The translations under genes and the position numbers were made by a program. A stretch of 64,000 bases of DNA, from NCBI GenBank assembly GCA_002794465.1, contig MTSL01000191.1:1-64000 (forward strand), in the 5' to 3' direction. The notes under the pieces were generated by a model. The model worked only from the letters and a program-made list of their open reading frames with translations. It made no database searches and was not told where the DNA came from. This document shows positions 1 through 11,138 of this stretch, piece after piece (the first letter of the stretch is position 1; every line of letters begins with the position of its first letter). The DNA comes from Paramicrosporidium saccamoebae (taxonomy: Eukaryota > Rozellomycota).

Positions 1-216
1 AACAGGGGTGGTTATCAGGATTGCCGATTATAACCAGATATTGCTTAGTAAAATCTTAGTCTATGGGATCAAAGCTCTTCAAATCTTACTGCAAACCCCA
101 TACGGATCAAGACCCCTCAATTATTATTGTCAACCTCACACGGACCACAGCCCCATAATTCATACTACCAACCTCGCGCACATCAAACCCCCCACTATCA
201 CAAACACTATTTTTAA
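1..216. repeat. Short imperfect repeats beyond the TAN1 3' end
   Basis: No gene is visible. From about position 95 the sequence holds roughly three loosely similar units of about 38-40 bp, each beginning with a form of AACCYCRYRC and rich in ACCCC/ACCAC. The open frame across this stretch has no recognisable protein content and looks fortuitous. This is probably TAN1 downstream sequence plus a decayed minisatellite. Confidence 0.3.
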
Positions 217-1025
217 TTACGAGTCTTGGTGTGTTCGATAAAATTCTTGCAGATTGTACTTTTTAAACGCATGATATGAAGGTAAAATGCTGATCCCACA
301 CATTCCCTTGAAAACTTGGACCATGATGACAAAATCAGGCTTTTCTAGATCAACCTTGTGCTTTGGTCCAACAATGTCGGCCATAAGATCTATCACAGTC
401 CTTTTGTCAAATTGATTACTTAGCCGAGATTCAACAATGACGGCATATGTTCTTCGCGGTCCGTCAGTAGTATGGAATGTAGGGCTAATCAATGATGACG
501 ATTCCCTTCTAAGGTCTTCAATTGATGCCTTGAATATACGGGATAGCGGAATTAATCTTTGACAAAACCTAAAATCACCAAAACCTTGGGGAGGATTTAC
601 CGTGCGGCATTCACAGCTCCTGTGTCAGTTTTCCGGAATAAACTTCCTATGAGACTGACTGGATCGCCGATACTGGGCAGGGTCTTGATGAACACCATAC
701 AGTTGAGCTCTCCCATGCCAATGGCCTGATACTGTCTGGTCGATGTATTCTTCAATTCGGCAACCTCCTTGGCAATCTCATCAGCAAAACTTGCTGGTGG
801 CGCGGCGCTATCTGCAGACTCGGCCAGAGGACTAGTTCCGAGCTCGTCCAGTGCTTTGTCCAGCAGCTGAGATATTTCAGAGGTGCATCGAGCCTCTTGA
901 TTCCGAGAGCATGTAACCATTACTCCCATCATTCCCGGACAAACATCAAAGCTCTAAATCATTAGAAGTAAACCATAGTCAACTTTTCCACGCGATCCCT
1001 TCCTAAAGCGACCATCCTTGCCCAT
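217..1025 (-). CDS. TAN1: THUMP-domain protein Tan1/THUMPD1 (adaptor for tRNA ac4C formation)
   Basis: Tan1 (THUMPD1 in animals) is the tRNA-binding partner of the Kre33/NAT10 acetyltransferase, which makes N4-acetylcytidine in tRNA-Ser and tRNA-Leu. The exons are complement(217..568, 601..953, 984..1025), giving 248 aa. The introns are 30 and 32 nt. The N-terminus reads PGMMGVMVTC, matching the family's PG-x-x-G-(V/I)-(L/Y)-x-T-C start. The middle contains IPLSRIFKASIEDLRR. The C-terminal THUMP half has the family sequence HKVDLEKPDFVIMVQVFK, then CGISILPSYHAFKKYNLQE. The first exon is a basic 14-residue peptide; its GTTGAC donor is less typical than the others, so the extreme N-terminus is the least certain part. 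The gene is followed upstream by a tyrosine phosphatase on the same strand, 42 bp away. Confidence 0.88.
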
Positions 1026-1067
1026 CAGGTTAACCCTATTTATTTATTCGTAACATTCGAATAGTAA

Positions 1068-1993
1068 TCATGAAGATACCTGTAGATAAAATCCAATTGC
1101 TCCTAATAACATTAGTTGCCGACTAAAAGGGACGAATACAAAGGTCTCTACCATGTCATTTCTACAGTGTCGAAATTCAATAATCGTTTTCAAGACCGGA
1201 TCATCTGCAACATTATTATCAAACCCGTTGGACAAGAGTGAATGCAGGACACAAAAAGTCCCCGTTCTCCCGATCCCAGCACTAGACACACGCATGAGTA
1301 TTAGATAGGGTTTTACCTGCAATGAACTACAATGGGTACTGCAGCTTGGTTAATAAGCTCTGCCTCGCAACAACGGAGCAGACTGGTCATGATGTCAAAA
1401 GTTACGGGGACACCATGATCTGGCCAAGTCGTATAATGAATCTGTGTCACAACCCTCTCTTCATCATTTAGAGTCAACCTAAAACGGCGTTGGATCATAT
1501 CTCCCTCTACTAAATCCACTTCTTGCTCCAGCTCGACAACAATTCCCGCAAATGTCAAAGGATGTTCTTCCAAAGGCCAATACTGCTCACACTAATGTCA
1601 GCATCGTGATTTCGTTCTACTTTGCGTTTCTGGACTTCCACCAGCATAATAATCAGGTGAACATTTTGTTCCCAGATCATGTGCCAAAAATCTGCAAATG
1701 TCGATGGAATCGGTGCCTGTGATGCTATATACGAGGTGGCAACGCCCTCTATCTAAAATCAAGCTAAGTCTCGGCACCTTGGAACTACGTTCATATGAGA
1801 GGCGTTTATGTACTCGTCACTTCCTTGACTCCCCTTGTAACGGAGCCTCACGCGATGATGTTCGTCTACCCATGAGATTCGAGAATCAATTACAAGGAAT
1901 TCGGTGGAGGTATCTGTTCTTGTATCGATAAGTTTCGTTGAACCGCCGATATTCATCATCAGTCCAGGTTGGAATCGAGTGGGTACGGGACAT
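1068..1993 (-). CDS. Classical protein tyrosine phosphatase
   Basis: Single-domain phosphotyrosine-specific phosphatase of the Ptp1/Pyp class, 265 aa. The exons are complement(1068..1281, 1317..1591, 1621..1752, 1789..1865, 1894..1993); the introns are 28, 36, 29 and 35 nt. Classical motifs appear in order: KNRY followed by RVRL (pTyr-loop side), DEYINASH, the QAPIPST-x-x-DFW segment, CEQYWP, the WPD loop WPDHGVP, and the active-site loop HCSAGIGRTG holding the nucleophilic Cys and the Arg. The last intron splits the Ser codon directly after the catalytic Cys, so an unspliced reading would lose the active site. The Q-loop region near the C-terminus is NDMVET rather than the usual PGMVQT. There is no targeting or regulatory domain, so the substrate cannot be inferred. 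The gene diverges from ATP17 across 195 bp. Confidence 0.9.
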
Positions 1994-2188
1994 TAATTCC
2001 TAGGTAGTGTAGTCTATAACAGGAGGTGATACTGCAGCCTTTTGATCAATAATTTGCCCAGGACTATTTTCCGCAGAGAAGACATTTTTCAGGAATTCTG
2101 GATAAAAAGAGTCGGGCATTTACTAGTACCAACAATATATTTTTTAAATATATTCCCTCCAAAGTCCCCGTTGACACTCCGACTTACT

Positions 2189-2461
2189 ATGGTTCTCTCT
2201 GCCTCGCGTTTATTTTCCACAGAGCCGAATTATTTGAAACAAGAGATCCATGAACTCGGCAAGACCAAGGTAAGCGACTTGCCAAAGACTGGAGGACAAG
2301 TGAAGAAAATATCCCGTGGTCTGTGGACTCGTTACACTGAGCGTTTCTTTGTGCGCGGAGGCGGTAGTTTTATGCCAGTGTTTCATATCATGCTTGGGAT
2401 TGGCATTCTCGGCTACAGCTGGGAATATTCTCACCTGAGTAGAAAATTGCATTTATATTGA
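2189..2461 (+). CDS. ATP17: Mitochondrial ATP synthase subunit f
   Basis: Membrane (Fo) subunit f of mitochondrial ATP synthase, 90 aa, close to the 95-100 aa of fungal Atp17. The C-terminal half has the family signature: WTRYTERFF, GGGSFMPVFH, then a single hydrophobic helix IMLGIGILGYSWEY and a short charged tail. The first ATG compatible with the conserved protein is at 2189. The open frame continues upstream, but that part is AT-rich and unlike the family. The first residues include SASRLFSTEP and could act as a weak mitochondrial signal. No intron is needed. The gene is head-to-head with the phosphatase. Confidence 0.85.
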   Translation: MVLSASRLFSTEPNYLKQEIHELGKTKVSDLPKTGGQVKKISRGLWTRYTERFFVRGGGSFMPVFHIMLGIGILGYSWEYSHLSRKLHLY

Positions 2462-2623
2462 TCGTGTAGAGCACCAGCGTGATCATCCCGAAGAAGCACA
2501 TTAGCTACTGAATAAATGTCTCCCTGCATCCGCAATAGGTAGGAAGGATGCTGCAGAATTGCCCATCTCCGCACAGACAAATGATGAAAAGATAATAATT
2601 TTGTTTAGCATTAATTTGTCGGC

Positions 2624-5363
2624 ATGCTTACTCGCCACAAGAAGGAGGAAGAAAGCGGTAGTCGCCTTGTCCATGACAATCTTATTGTTTAGGAGAACTT
2701 GGAATATTCACCCATATCGACAAGGCACTTGTTATCCAGGATGCCAAAATATTCAATGAAACCCCATTGAAAACTGCGAAATGTGTCACCGTTTTGACTA
2801 AACTCCTCTACCTTCTCTACCAGGGAGAGAAGCTCACTGCCAAGGAAGCAACCAACGTGTTCTTTGCCGTCACAAAGGCCTTCCAATCAAAGGATGTATG
2901 GTCAGAATATCATGACTAATTGTGTAGCCCAATTTACGCCGCCTGATTTACTTGGTTATCAAGGAACTGGCCGGGACCGCTCAGGATGTCATTATGGTCA
3001 TTAGCAGTCTCACTCAGGATATGAACACTATGCCCGTTTTTAAAGCAAATGCTATTCGTACGTTGGGAACCGTTGTGGACTCTACAATGATATCAGGAGT
3101 GGAGCGTGTGATTAAGCAAGCCATTGGAGATAAAAGCTCAAGTGTTGCCAGCTCAGCATTGACAACCTCTATTCATTTCCATGGTGAAAATCGTGAAGCA
3201 GTGAAACGCTGGCTTCCTGAGGCACAAGCATCCCTACAAGCGGGCCATGGTAAAACGATTGCACAGTATCACGCTCTCGGCCTGCTCTATCTCATCAAGC
3301 AGAATGACCGAATGGCCTTGAGTAAGCTCGTCCAGCAGATTCAAACTCAATCCAACAACATGCTCGCCACATGTTTAAATCTTCGGATCTATGGATTTCT
3401 GCTCTCGCTAGACTCTTCCCTGAGTGCCACGCCGCTTGATCTGAAGCCGTTTTTGCGATTGAGAGGGAAGGGTGATATGGTTTCCCTTGAGGCAGCCCGC
3501 ATTATTTGCGAGTTCAATGACCTATATGCTGGAGATGTCGCTTTTGCTATTACAACTCTCCAAATGTTCCTGAGTTCTGGCCGACCTTTGCTGCGCTTTT
3601 CTGCCATCCGTGCTTTGAATGACTTTGCTAATGTCGCACGTGAGCATGTTGCCGTTTGTAATGTGGACATTGAGGGACTGGTGGCCGATTCGAATCGTAA
3701 TGTTGCTACCTTGGCCATCACTACCCTTCTAAAGACCGGCAATGAGGCCAGTGTAGATCGTCTCATCAATCAAATCATGGGTTACGTTTCCGAGATTTCC
3801 GACGAGTTCAAGGTCATTGTAGTTGATGCTGTGCGCTCCTTGGGTCTCAAGTTCCCGAACAAGCACAAGACCATGCTGCAGTTCCTGGGAAACGTCTTAC
3901 GTGAAGAGGGTGGACTTGAGTACAAGGAAGCTACCGTGGATGCCATCTGCCAGCTGTTGGCAAATATTCCGAGCGCACGAGAGCCAGCTTTGGCACATCT
4001 CTGTGAATTCATCGAAGACTGCGAGTATCCCAAGTTGACAGCACAGATCCTGCATCTTTTGGGAGAAGAAGGTCCCCGTAGTGAGAATCCGGCAAAGCTG
4101 ATCCGCTACATTTATAACCGCCTCATCCTTGAGGACGCAGTCGTTCGTGTTGCTGCGGTCGGCGCCCTTACAAAACTTGCCGCCACCTGTCATAATCTCA
4201 AGGATGGAATTGTTTCCATTCTCAAACGCTGCCTGGATGACGATGAAGACGATGTCCGCGATCGTGCAGCCGTCAGCATCCGTGGATTGGAAGACGAAAA
4301 TATCGCTCAGGAATATTTCCTCATCGACGAAGCCTATGATTTGGCAGCCTTGGAGGCTCAGCTGATGGACTATGTTAACCAATCCGAGGCTGCATTCTCG
4401 GTTCGTCCATTTGACATTGACTCGGTGCCCACTGTGCCTAAAGCAACCTTGTTTGAAAAGGCTCGGGCCGAAATGATTGCTGCTACAGCTGCTACTAACG
4501 AGGTTGCATCTAATAAGCTGAACGCAGGGTCACCCACTGGAGTGGATCAAGTTGTTCCAGCCAACATTGCCACCCGGATCGATGAGATGCCTCAGTTTGC
4601 CGAATTTGGCCCCCTCTATTCCACCTCGGCTGCTGTTCCATTGACAGATGCTGAGACTGAATATGTTGTGAATGCTCGCAAACACATCTTTGCGGAACAT
4701 CTTGTCATTGAATTTGAATGTCGTAACACTGTGCGTGAATTGGTCCTGGAAAACGTGCAAGTTCAAGTTCAAGTGCAATCAGCCTCTCATCTTGAGCCTC
4801 TTTTCGCTCTCCCAATCTCCAAGCTATCATACGACGAGCCAGAATGCTCATACGTCGCTTTCAAGTCCAGCTCTAGTGAGCGCCCCGAAGCTACCTTTGT
4901 ATGCTCTCTTCGTTTCACAGCAATTGAAGTTGATCCCAACACTGGAAGCCGTATTGGACGCGGCAGCACCGACGAGTATCCAGTCGAGTCCATTGAACTC
5001 GGCTTGAGCGATTATATTCGATACCGGGATGTACAAGACTTTGGTCAAGACTGGAACACTCTGGAAAATGAACATATTGAAACTCTGGAATTGCCCTCGA
5101 TGCGTAGCATCTCCGAAGCTGTCAAGGCTGTGGCAGAGTTGGTAGGTGTCCGCGCTCATCGCGGGTCTGACCGCGTTGATCTTAGCACAAACACGCATTC
5201 TCTCCTGATGAATGGTTCCATTTATATGAGGGGACATTCGCTGGGTGCTAATTTTGCGATCCGAGCGAGATTTGCCGAGGGTACTTCGGGGATTGCAGTG
5301 GAACTTGCGGTTCGTTCCGTTGACCCTGATGCTACCATGGCTATTATTAGCGCTGTTTGCTAA
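2624..5363 (+). CDS. SEC21: Coatomer subunit gamma (gamma-COP)
   Basis: Gamma subunit of the COPI coat, acting in Golgi-to-ER and intra-Golgi vesicle transport. The exons are 2624..2657, 2693..2895 and 2928..5363, giving 890 aa (usual length 870-935). The introns are 35 and 32 nt, both near the 5' end. The N-terminus has a KKEEESG stretch and HIDKALVIQDAKIFNE, typical of gamma-COP. A long HEAT/ARM-like solenoid follows, including VIKELAGTAQDVIMV and SLTQDMNTMPVFKANAIR. After a short linker (about residues 580-650) comes the appendage domain, ending in AVELAVRSVDPDATMAIISAVC. It converges on MCMBP, with 295 bp of non-coding sequence between the stop codons that includes an ATGG microsatellite near 5566. 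Confidence 0.95.
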
Positions 5364-5658
5364 TCGAAGGAGAATTATAAAAGTAAACTATTACGAGGTT
5401 GACATCATGTTGTAAAGAGGGGGATTAGTGGTATATTCAGCAAGTTATGTCGTTGGCGAGACGTTCAATTGTGGATCGATCTGACTACAAGTCTGCAATA
5501 CGCGAGTCCTGGTCCTTCTTTATGGACTAACTGCGGCGCGGCCAGATTATTTGCTGTATTACGAATGGATGGATGGATGGGTGGAGTATTATAGCCTCAT
5601 CACTACTAAAGAATGTGAGATTGGTCGTTTGCTTCACACTAACTCGTAACTATAGTGA

Positions 5659-7119
5659 TTATATTTTTGCAAGAATGAGAGCTCGTTTAAAATGCTCCAT
5701 AGACATTTGATTACATCCACAGCTTGCTGAAATCAGTCGAGAGATATTTAGCACGCGACTAAGATGATTCGGGTCAGCAGCGTCACCATTCCCGGCTTTG
5801 CGCTGATCAACATAAAACTCTTCAATCTCTCTGGCAGTCTCCTCAGTAATATCCACATCGATAGCTCGGCAATACTGAATGTATCCAGCAAAGGCTGCTG
5901 GTGCATCAGTGGGATCTAATTTGATAAAGTTGGTAGCGACAATAAAATCTTCAATTGGCAAGATACTTTTTCCGTGAGAAAGAGAGATAATTGGCACATT
6001 TGTGTGCACCGAAATGGGCTGGCCTCCAAAGTCGTATTGCACAGTCTGATGCATTATCATGTCGATAAGGGCCTGCATGTTCTTGGAGGCTCGTTCGGTG
6101 AGCTTCCCAGGAACAAGAGCACGCTCATCAATAATCACCAATGTCCCTGAGGGAATCTGCAAGACGCCCTGCTCCAGGACTCCCGATTCGTAATTCATCT
6201 TGGATGCAAATTCACCGGTTTCGAGCTCCTGGGGAGACAATTTGATCAACTTAGAGTAGGGAACAAGTTCTGTCAAGAATTCCACGAGACCTTCATATTT
6301 AGCATCATGTTGCAATCTAATGTTCAGCGGATAGTGCCCAATCAAAAGAGATGTTAAAAGTCCTGGCGACCTGCTCGAAATGCGAGACATTAAGGCTAGC
6401 AGCAACTTTTCAGATCCACTAGAATCGAATCCGCACGAGGTGAAAAATTTCAAGCAGGCATCTTTCGTGACACTGGCATCTCTCGTGGCGCTGGCGTCCC
6501 AAGAACTTGGAATCCGGCGAGGGACCATTTGCAGAGCATGTATTGTCGGCAAATTGTGAGGATATTCAGCATCCAACTCAAATTTGCCTTGAAAAATTCC
6601 ATAAATATCAACAAGTTCATTGACTTTGGTGTCAGCGCCGTCATACAAGAACACGAGATGCTTGGACGTTTGGATCTCGTCTCGACATGGGGGGGACGAA
6701 ACTACTACCATTTTGCGTCCAGTAATTCCGGAAAATTGCACAATTCCGTGTTCCAACTCGCCTTCCAACGAGAAGAGACCTGTTGGGCGGACATTTCCAT
6801 CGCTGTCAAGTCCTAATGGGACGAAGAACTGGTCACCAACAGAGTCGTGCTGAATCATGGCTGTCAATCGAACCAACTGCCCATCCTGAAGCTGTGGCTC
6901 TGTAGTAGATAACTGAGGGATTCTATCGAGGTCGTGCTCTGGAAAGCACTCGACAAATGACCTGGTAAGTAGTTCTAGGATATCACTGAATTGCGAGTTT
7001 AGGTCATGTCCACTTGACGCTAATAATCAGTCACATGGCTCACAAATGGTACAGATAACAGAGTCTAAGCACTTTTTGGGAAACTTAATATATTCGTCTT
7101 GCTCGAATTGAAGCGTCAT
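5659..7119 (-). CDS. MCMBP: Mini-chromosome maintenance complex-binding protein
   Basis: MCM-BP/ETG1 family, which binds MCM2-7 subunits and acts in MCM assembly and unloading and in sister-chromatid cohesion. The exons are complement(5659..7019, 7053..7119), giving 475 aa; the intron is 33 nt and lies after codon 22. Family features visible are LVRLTAMIQHDS near the N-terminus, LVDIYGIF, the degenerate AAA-like core with SEKLLLALMSRI, then SGVLEQGVLQIPSGTLVIIDE, and the C-terminal EEFYVDQRKAGN and LNISRLISASCGCNQMS. Animal MCMBP is about 640 aa; this one is shorter, mainly in the N-terminal linker. The gene is head-to-head with the HECT-like gene, with 89 bp between the start codons. Confidence 0.9.
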
Positions 7120-7208
7120 GGCGACTGGTTATAAGACGAAATTGGTTAGAGGCCTGGTCATAAGGAGTTTAGATTAGTATATATGCTTACTGCTTACCCA
7201 CCGTGCTT

Positions 7209-8834
7209 ATGGCACATATTAATGTTCGCAACTCTGAATGCACAATGATATTGCTCCTCTTGGCATCCTTATTCCATGTGGGTAGGACGATCAAGATTTC
7301 TGCAAGCCCGAGACAGCTGCACTTTCGTCTGTGCAATGATGAAAAGCCTTTGATCTTGGCCTCTCTCGAGTATAATGACGAAGAAAATGTGGTCATAATG
7401 GCGCGACTCTTGGGCTGTAAAGAAATCCCTGTAACGGCATACTATGCTGCTTATGATGAAGAATCAGAGCAGTTTCTTGCAGAATTGCTAGCCGATCGGC
7501 TACTGGAACATGTCTTTCCGCATCCGGAATTGCATCCATACTTTTTTCCAGTGAGCCAGCTCGCCAAAAATACCTTTCTTCGAAGCTTTATTCTTGAAAA
7601 TTTTGACAGATATTCTCCTGGTGTTGTATATTTAGGGAAGGATGCAAAAAATATCTATGATGACGAACAACTCAGATATCTGCTTAGTCCAGTTGTGCGA
7701 TTCCCAAATTTACTAGGTGATGTCGAGGCTGGAAGGATGGCCTGGAAGCTAGGGCTCGACAGCGGCTGGGAAGTTGACTGTTCAGACACGCTAGATAAGC
7801 TGATAGCAAAGATCGAGCAAAACTGTGATATCAATCTTTTGCTCATTGGTGCACTGAGTATCCCCTTTGAAACTCTGGCTAGCCACATTGACCGAACATT
7901 GGAAAACGAGACCTTGTCCATTCTTTCCAATTTCCTGTCGGAGGGCACATGGATGAATGCGTACCAATCTTTCCTTAGCATTATAAAGGAACGAACCAGT
8001 AATGGTTCTGAAGCGAGAGTGGCATTGTGGCATGGACGTTTGTTGTTGGGAGCACTAGCTGTGCATCCAGAGCAGTCACACGTCTTAAAACGGTTTTTTA
8101 TTGAGTACTTTACCTCGTACGATCTAAGACTAATTCCTCCGTATATTGCATCAAAAATTGTTGAACAATTTCGAGAAACAAAGAGACTGAATTTTACAGA
8201 GGAGTTAGACCCTGATTTGATCGAGCTGTTGTCGTCAATAGAGGATCTCTTTTCTACAAAGGAAGGATTCTGGGGCGGAGTAAGTCAATATGCCAAACGT
8301 TTTAGCCTTGCCCTTGAGGGAGGGCGCCAGTTTGATTTCCCGACATATGCATGTGACACGAATGCGGCTGTTCGTTTCTTTGCCGAAGGGAAGATTGGTA
8401 GAGGCGAAAAGGTATTATTCCATGGATTTCCCACAAGACCGCTGCTATTGCAGCACTCTGACGGAAAAATATCAAAGTGTCATGATATGGTCCTATTTCT
8501 AGAAACTATGACTGACCTAGTGTTCATCGAGTCAGGAGTGTTTACTTTGGTGACAGATGGGCTCGCGATCGCATCTCGTGACGGAGCTCAGAATGCTGAT
8601 TTCTGGGTCACCGTCGGCCGTCTGCTAATATATAATCTTATTTACCGCAGCAAAATTGGGGTGAGGCTAAGTGGAAACTTTTGGCGTGGCATCTATAATG
8701 GAATGAATCCATTGCAAAATGCCATGTCAGGAAACATGCCGCGCAATCCAATGAGAGTCATCGCATCTGAATTATATGCATTGGAATTTACATACTACTT
8801 TCCAAAGCACATAATGTTACCTGTAGCCCCTTAA
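7209..8834 (+). CDS. Unrecognised protein with signal-like N-terminus and HECT N-lobe-like segment
   Basis: Single-exon gene, 541 aa, with no confident family. The first ATG is at 7209; a longer frame starts with GTG and is disfavoured. After a short Arg-containing leader there is a hydrophobic run, MILLLLASLFHV, which looks like a signal peptide. The middle (about 40-340) is alpha-helical without known motifs. Around residues 430-500 the order of motifs resembles the N-lobe of HECT ubiquitin ligases: ESGVFTLVTDGLAI, then FWVTVGRLLIYNLIYRS, then LSGNFWRGIYNG. Compare the family pattern GLF..., (Y/F)F-x-F-x-GR-x-x-(G/A)-x-A, and the LS-x-x-F-(W/Y)-K helix. The protein ends soon afterwards, so there is no room for the HECT C-lobe and no catalytic Cys motif. 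It could equally be an unrelated lineage-specific secreted protein. Confidence 0.55.
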   Translation: MAHINVRNSECTMILLLLASLFHVGRTIKISASPRQLHFRLCNDEKPLILASLEYNDEENVVIMARLLGCKEIPVTAYYAAYDEESEQFLAELLADRLLEHVFPHPELHPYFFPVSQLAKNTFLRSFILENFDRYSPGVVYLGKDAKNIYDDEQLRYLLSPVVRFPNLLGDVEAGRMAWKLGLDSGWEVDCSDTLDKLIAKIEQNCDINLLLIGALSIPFETLASHIDRTLENETLSILSNFLSEGTWMNAYQSFLSIIKERTSNGSEARVALWHGRLLLGALAVHPEQSHVLKRFFIEYFTSYDLRLIPPYIASKIVEQFRETKRLNFTEELDPDLIELLSSIEDLFSTKEGFWGGVSQYAKRFSLALEGGRQFDFPTYACDTNAAVRFFAEGKIGRGEKVLFHGFPTRPLLLQHSDGKISKCHDMVLFLETMTDLVFIESGVFTLVTDGLAIASRDGAQNADFWVTVGRLLIYNLIYRSKIGVRLSGNFWRGIYNGMNPLQNAMSGNMPRNPMRVIASELYALEFTYYFPKHIMLPVAP

Positions 8835-8887
8835 GAGCGACAATAGCCATGGTCAATTAAAGCACGATAAACTATGTTGTATAATAT

Positions 8888-10195
8888 CTACTTGATATGA
8901 TGCTGTTCAAGATGGATTGAGACCTCGTCATCTCGGAAACTGTGCGAGATAATCATCGTTCCCCAAGACGACTCCTTGTCGAGTGAAGTCTTTCGTCCGA
9001 CATGCTGAAATAAGTTGGGTAGTCTGAACAGCTCCTGATACCGCCAGCCATTCTTCTTTTCTTCAAGCGCAATAAACTTGCGAAAGTGCAGGTCTTTTTT
9101 TGGAAGTTCTTCCAGTCTATTGCCTGCCTCAAACTCGGTAAACTCGTTACTGATGTAGTCTCGGAATATCCTGAGCTCCTTTTTGGGATACACATTGGCT
9201 ACGCAAGAAGCTCCGATGTGTAAATCATGGACACCATTGGGATAGGTGAAAATGGTGTACTTTCCTAGTAAAACAATGAACGTTCCAAGCCCTACAAGAA
9301 GCGTGGCAAGGGAAGTCAGATTCGGCCTCAAAACAAAGTCACCTCTGCCGATAACCTGCGACTGTATTAATGCAACGTACCTGCGCTCCGTGAGCCTTAG
9401 ATACGCCTTCTGGCCAAGGCCGATGACAGAAATGACAATGGCCGCGAGCGTGATCGTAAAGAAAATAATAAGTATGACATCAGACGGAACCTGAACATTC
9501 CAAGTAATCCACTCAAAGGTAGAGAACAGCCTTAGTACCATCCAACGCTTGGGACTGAGGGATAAGAGGCTTAGGGTGGATAACAAGTCCTCTGCCCAAC
9601 GAGCAGATGCGACCGCGTCATCCTCCAACAGCAAAACAAACTCGCACCCCGAATCCAGTGCCGAATCCATTACCAGCATGTAATCAATCGTTTCCTTTAC
9701 AAAGTTCTCGTGTTCCTTATATTTGTCTGGATGTCTGTCGACCCGATAAGCCGCATCCTTCACCACCAAGAGATCTGCCAGAGCTGCAGCTTCCGTGTTC
9801 TGAGCCAAGGGAAGACTGAGGTTGTGGATCGTTATCCGTATCTTATTTTGCAGACGAATCGGGATCCGGGTCAGCAGGGCTGCCACGGTCTGAGTAAGGT
9901 ACCCCTCCGGTCTCGTGACTGATAAAATGTCTACGCAGAGGTATTTAGCAGAATCCATGTTGAATAGGGGCCCTTTGATTCCGTTGGCCTGCATGGATTT
10001 CCTCAAATCCTTCAAAGCTTTGGGGCTCTCCCTGATGCGCGACCTTTCCAGTCGCTTTAGTCGGTCAATGTCGTGTCGGTAATACAATGAATGAGGAAGG
10101 CTCCTACCAAATATGGCTAGCAAAATATGGAGAGGCACAAGTAGCAGTGCAATGAGGAGCAATTGTTGCGAATTCCATAGAGGCCAACTCTTCAT
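8888..10195 (-). CDS. PGAP4: PGAP4-like GPI-anchor glycosyltransferase (TMEM246 family)
   Basis: Likely Golgi glycosyltransferase of the PGAP4 family; animal PGAP4 adds the GalNAc side branch to GPI anchors. 435 aa in one exon. There is an N-terminal membrane anchor at about residues 10-31 (LLLIALLLVPLHILLAIFG), then a GT-A-like part with the LLLEDDA metal-binding motif at about 208-214. Two closely spaced transmembrane helices then interrupt the catalytic domain (about 240-263 and 292-316), with more catalytic sequence after them up to about 435. A tandem membrane hairpin inserted in a GT domain is the diagnostic architecture of PGAP4. The acceptor and donor sugar in this organism are unknown. 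478 bp without a gene lie upstream. Confidence 0.8.
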   Translation of the reverse strand: MKSWPLWNSQQLLLIALLLVPLHILLAIFGRSLPHSLYYRHDIDRLKRLERSRIRESPKALKDLRKSMQANGIKGPLFNMDSAKYLCVDILSVTRPEGYLTQTVAALLTRIPIRLQNKIRITIHNLSLPLAQNTEAAALADLLVVKDAAYRVDRHPDKYKEHENFVKETIDYMLVMDSALDSGCEFVLLLEDDAVASARWAEDLLSTLSLLSLSPKRWMVLRLFSTFEWITWNVQVPSDVILIIFFTITLAAIVISVIGLGQKAYLRLTERRYVALIQSQVIGRGDFVLRPNLTSLATLLVGLGTFIVLLGKYTIFTYPNGVHDLHIGASCVANVYPKKELRIFRDYISNEFTEFEAGNRLEELPKKDLHFRKFIALEEKKNGWRYQELFRLPNLFQHVGRKTSLDKESSWGTMIISHSFRDDEVSIHLEQHHIK

Positions 10196-10673
10196 TAATG
10201 ATCTCAGTAGTGGCTGCGCTGTAACGATTATATCGTGTTATAAATGAGCAAAGTTGATTGGCCAAAAAACTATCTGCCAATCGCTACATTTCTAGCATGC
10301 AAATCATTGGTTCTTTCCCCCCATATTGAGATAGGTGCGAGGAGCCTAATGCCCGGCTTATAATTATAGTACGTTAAGTAAATCCATCTGCCATCATGGA
10401 TTGAGTTTTAAAGTAATTGCACGATGGCCATGATACTTGTCAGAGATGATATCGGCACTATAAACTTTGAAAAAGTAAGCGGCCCAATATAATAGGTTGT
10501 ACTGTGTCGGGTGCCGATTCGAAATGCATTTCAGCAGGATTACATTGTAATTTTTATGCACTCAAATCAATTTAAAATGTTTTCTAACAGTATCATATTG
10601 TCGTTACTATCGTGCAAGCCCGATTCAAGGCATCTTCCAACAGGACCATTAAGACTCCCATAATACAAAGTTA
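10196..10673. other. Intergenic region, no gene seen
   Basis: 478 bp between the PGAP4-like start and the PDCD5 stop, both on the minus strand. It is AT-rich, with stops in all frames, no splice-joined coding segment that I recognise, and no tRNA fold. It should hold the PGAP4-like promoter. It is one of the longest empty stretches in this otherwise tightly packed window. Confidence 0.5.
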
Positions 10674-11138
10674 CTAAAAGTCTTCATCCTCATCGTCGAG
10701 GGCCGGGCGTCTTTGGAATTTTATCTTAGACTCTTGGGATTGCTGCTGTACATTAATGTTTTCTAAAAGCCCCACCAAGTCATTTTCTGTCAACTGGCCG
10801 GTAGGAGAGCTTCCACGCAGCCGACCGCTTCGGGCAGCATCGATTATCAAGTCTTCCAAGGCCCTACCACGTTCCGGCTTTACCATAGTAATGCGCGACA
10901 CTATATTTATCATACAATCACCAACTTGAACCATACATCTCTGACGAGCATCACTAGAAAGTATGCGTAACAGGATCTCGCTTCGCATTTGCTCATGCTT
11001 CTCTTGCTCGGCCATTTGCTTCCTCCCCGCATCAGGTCCCTAAAAATTTAGTAATAAACGATTAATAGTAACTGCTTGCGCTTGCATTTCTGCCAACCGC
11101 CGAGCACGAATAGCCGCCAACTCGGAATCCTCTGCCAT
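10674..11138 (-). CDS. PDCD5: PDCD5 / TFAR19 family DNA-binding protein
   Basis: Small conserved protein of the PDCD5 family (also in archaea), linked in animals to apoptosis and to the CCT chaperonin. The exons are complement(10674..10900, 10937..11039, 11073..11138), giving 131 aa (human 125). The N-terminus MAEDSELAAIRARRLAEMQ and the core VKPERGRALEDLII match the family well, as does the acidic tail DDEDEDF. The second intron is 36 nt, a multiple of three, and has no in-frame stop. If it is not removed, 12 extra residues break the conserved core. Splicing restores ARQRLSRITMVKPE, as in human PDCD5. The first intron is 33 nt. Confidence 0.92.

Noticed and set aside
2042-2188. Upstream extension of the ATP17 frame
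   Set aside because: AT-rich and unlike subunit f; the ATG at 2189 gives the right length.
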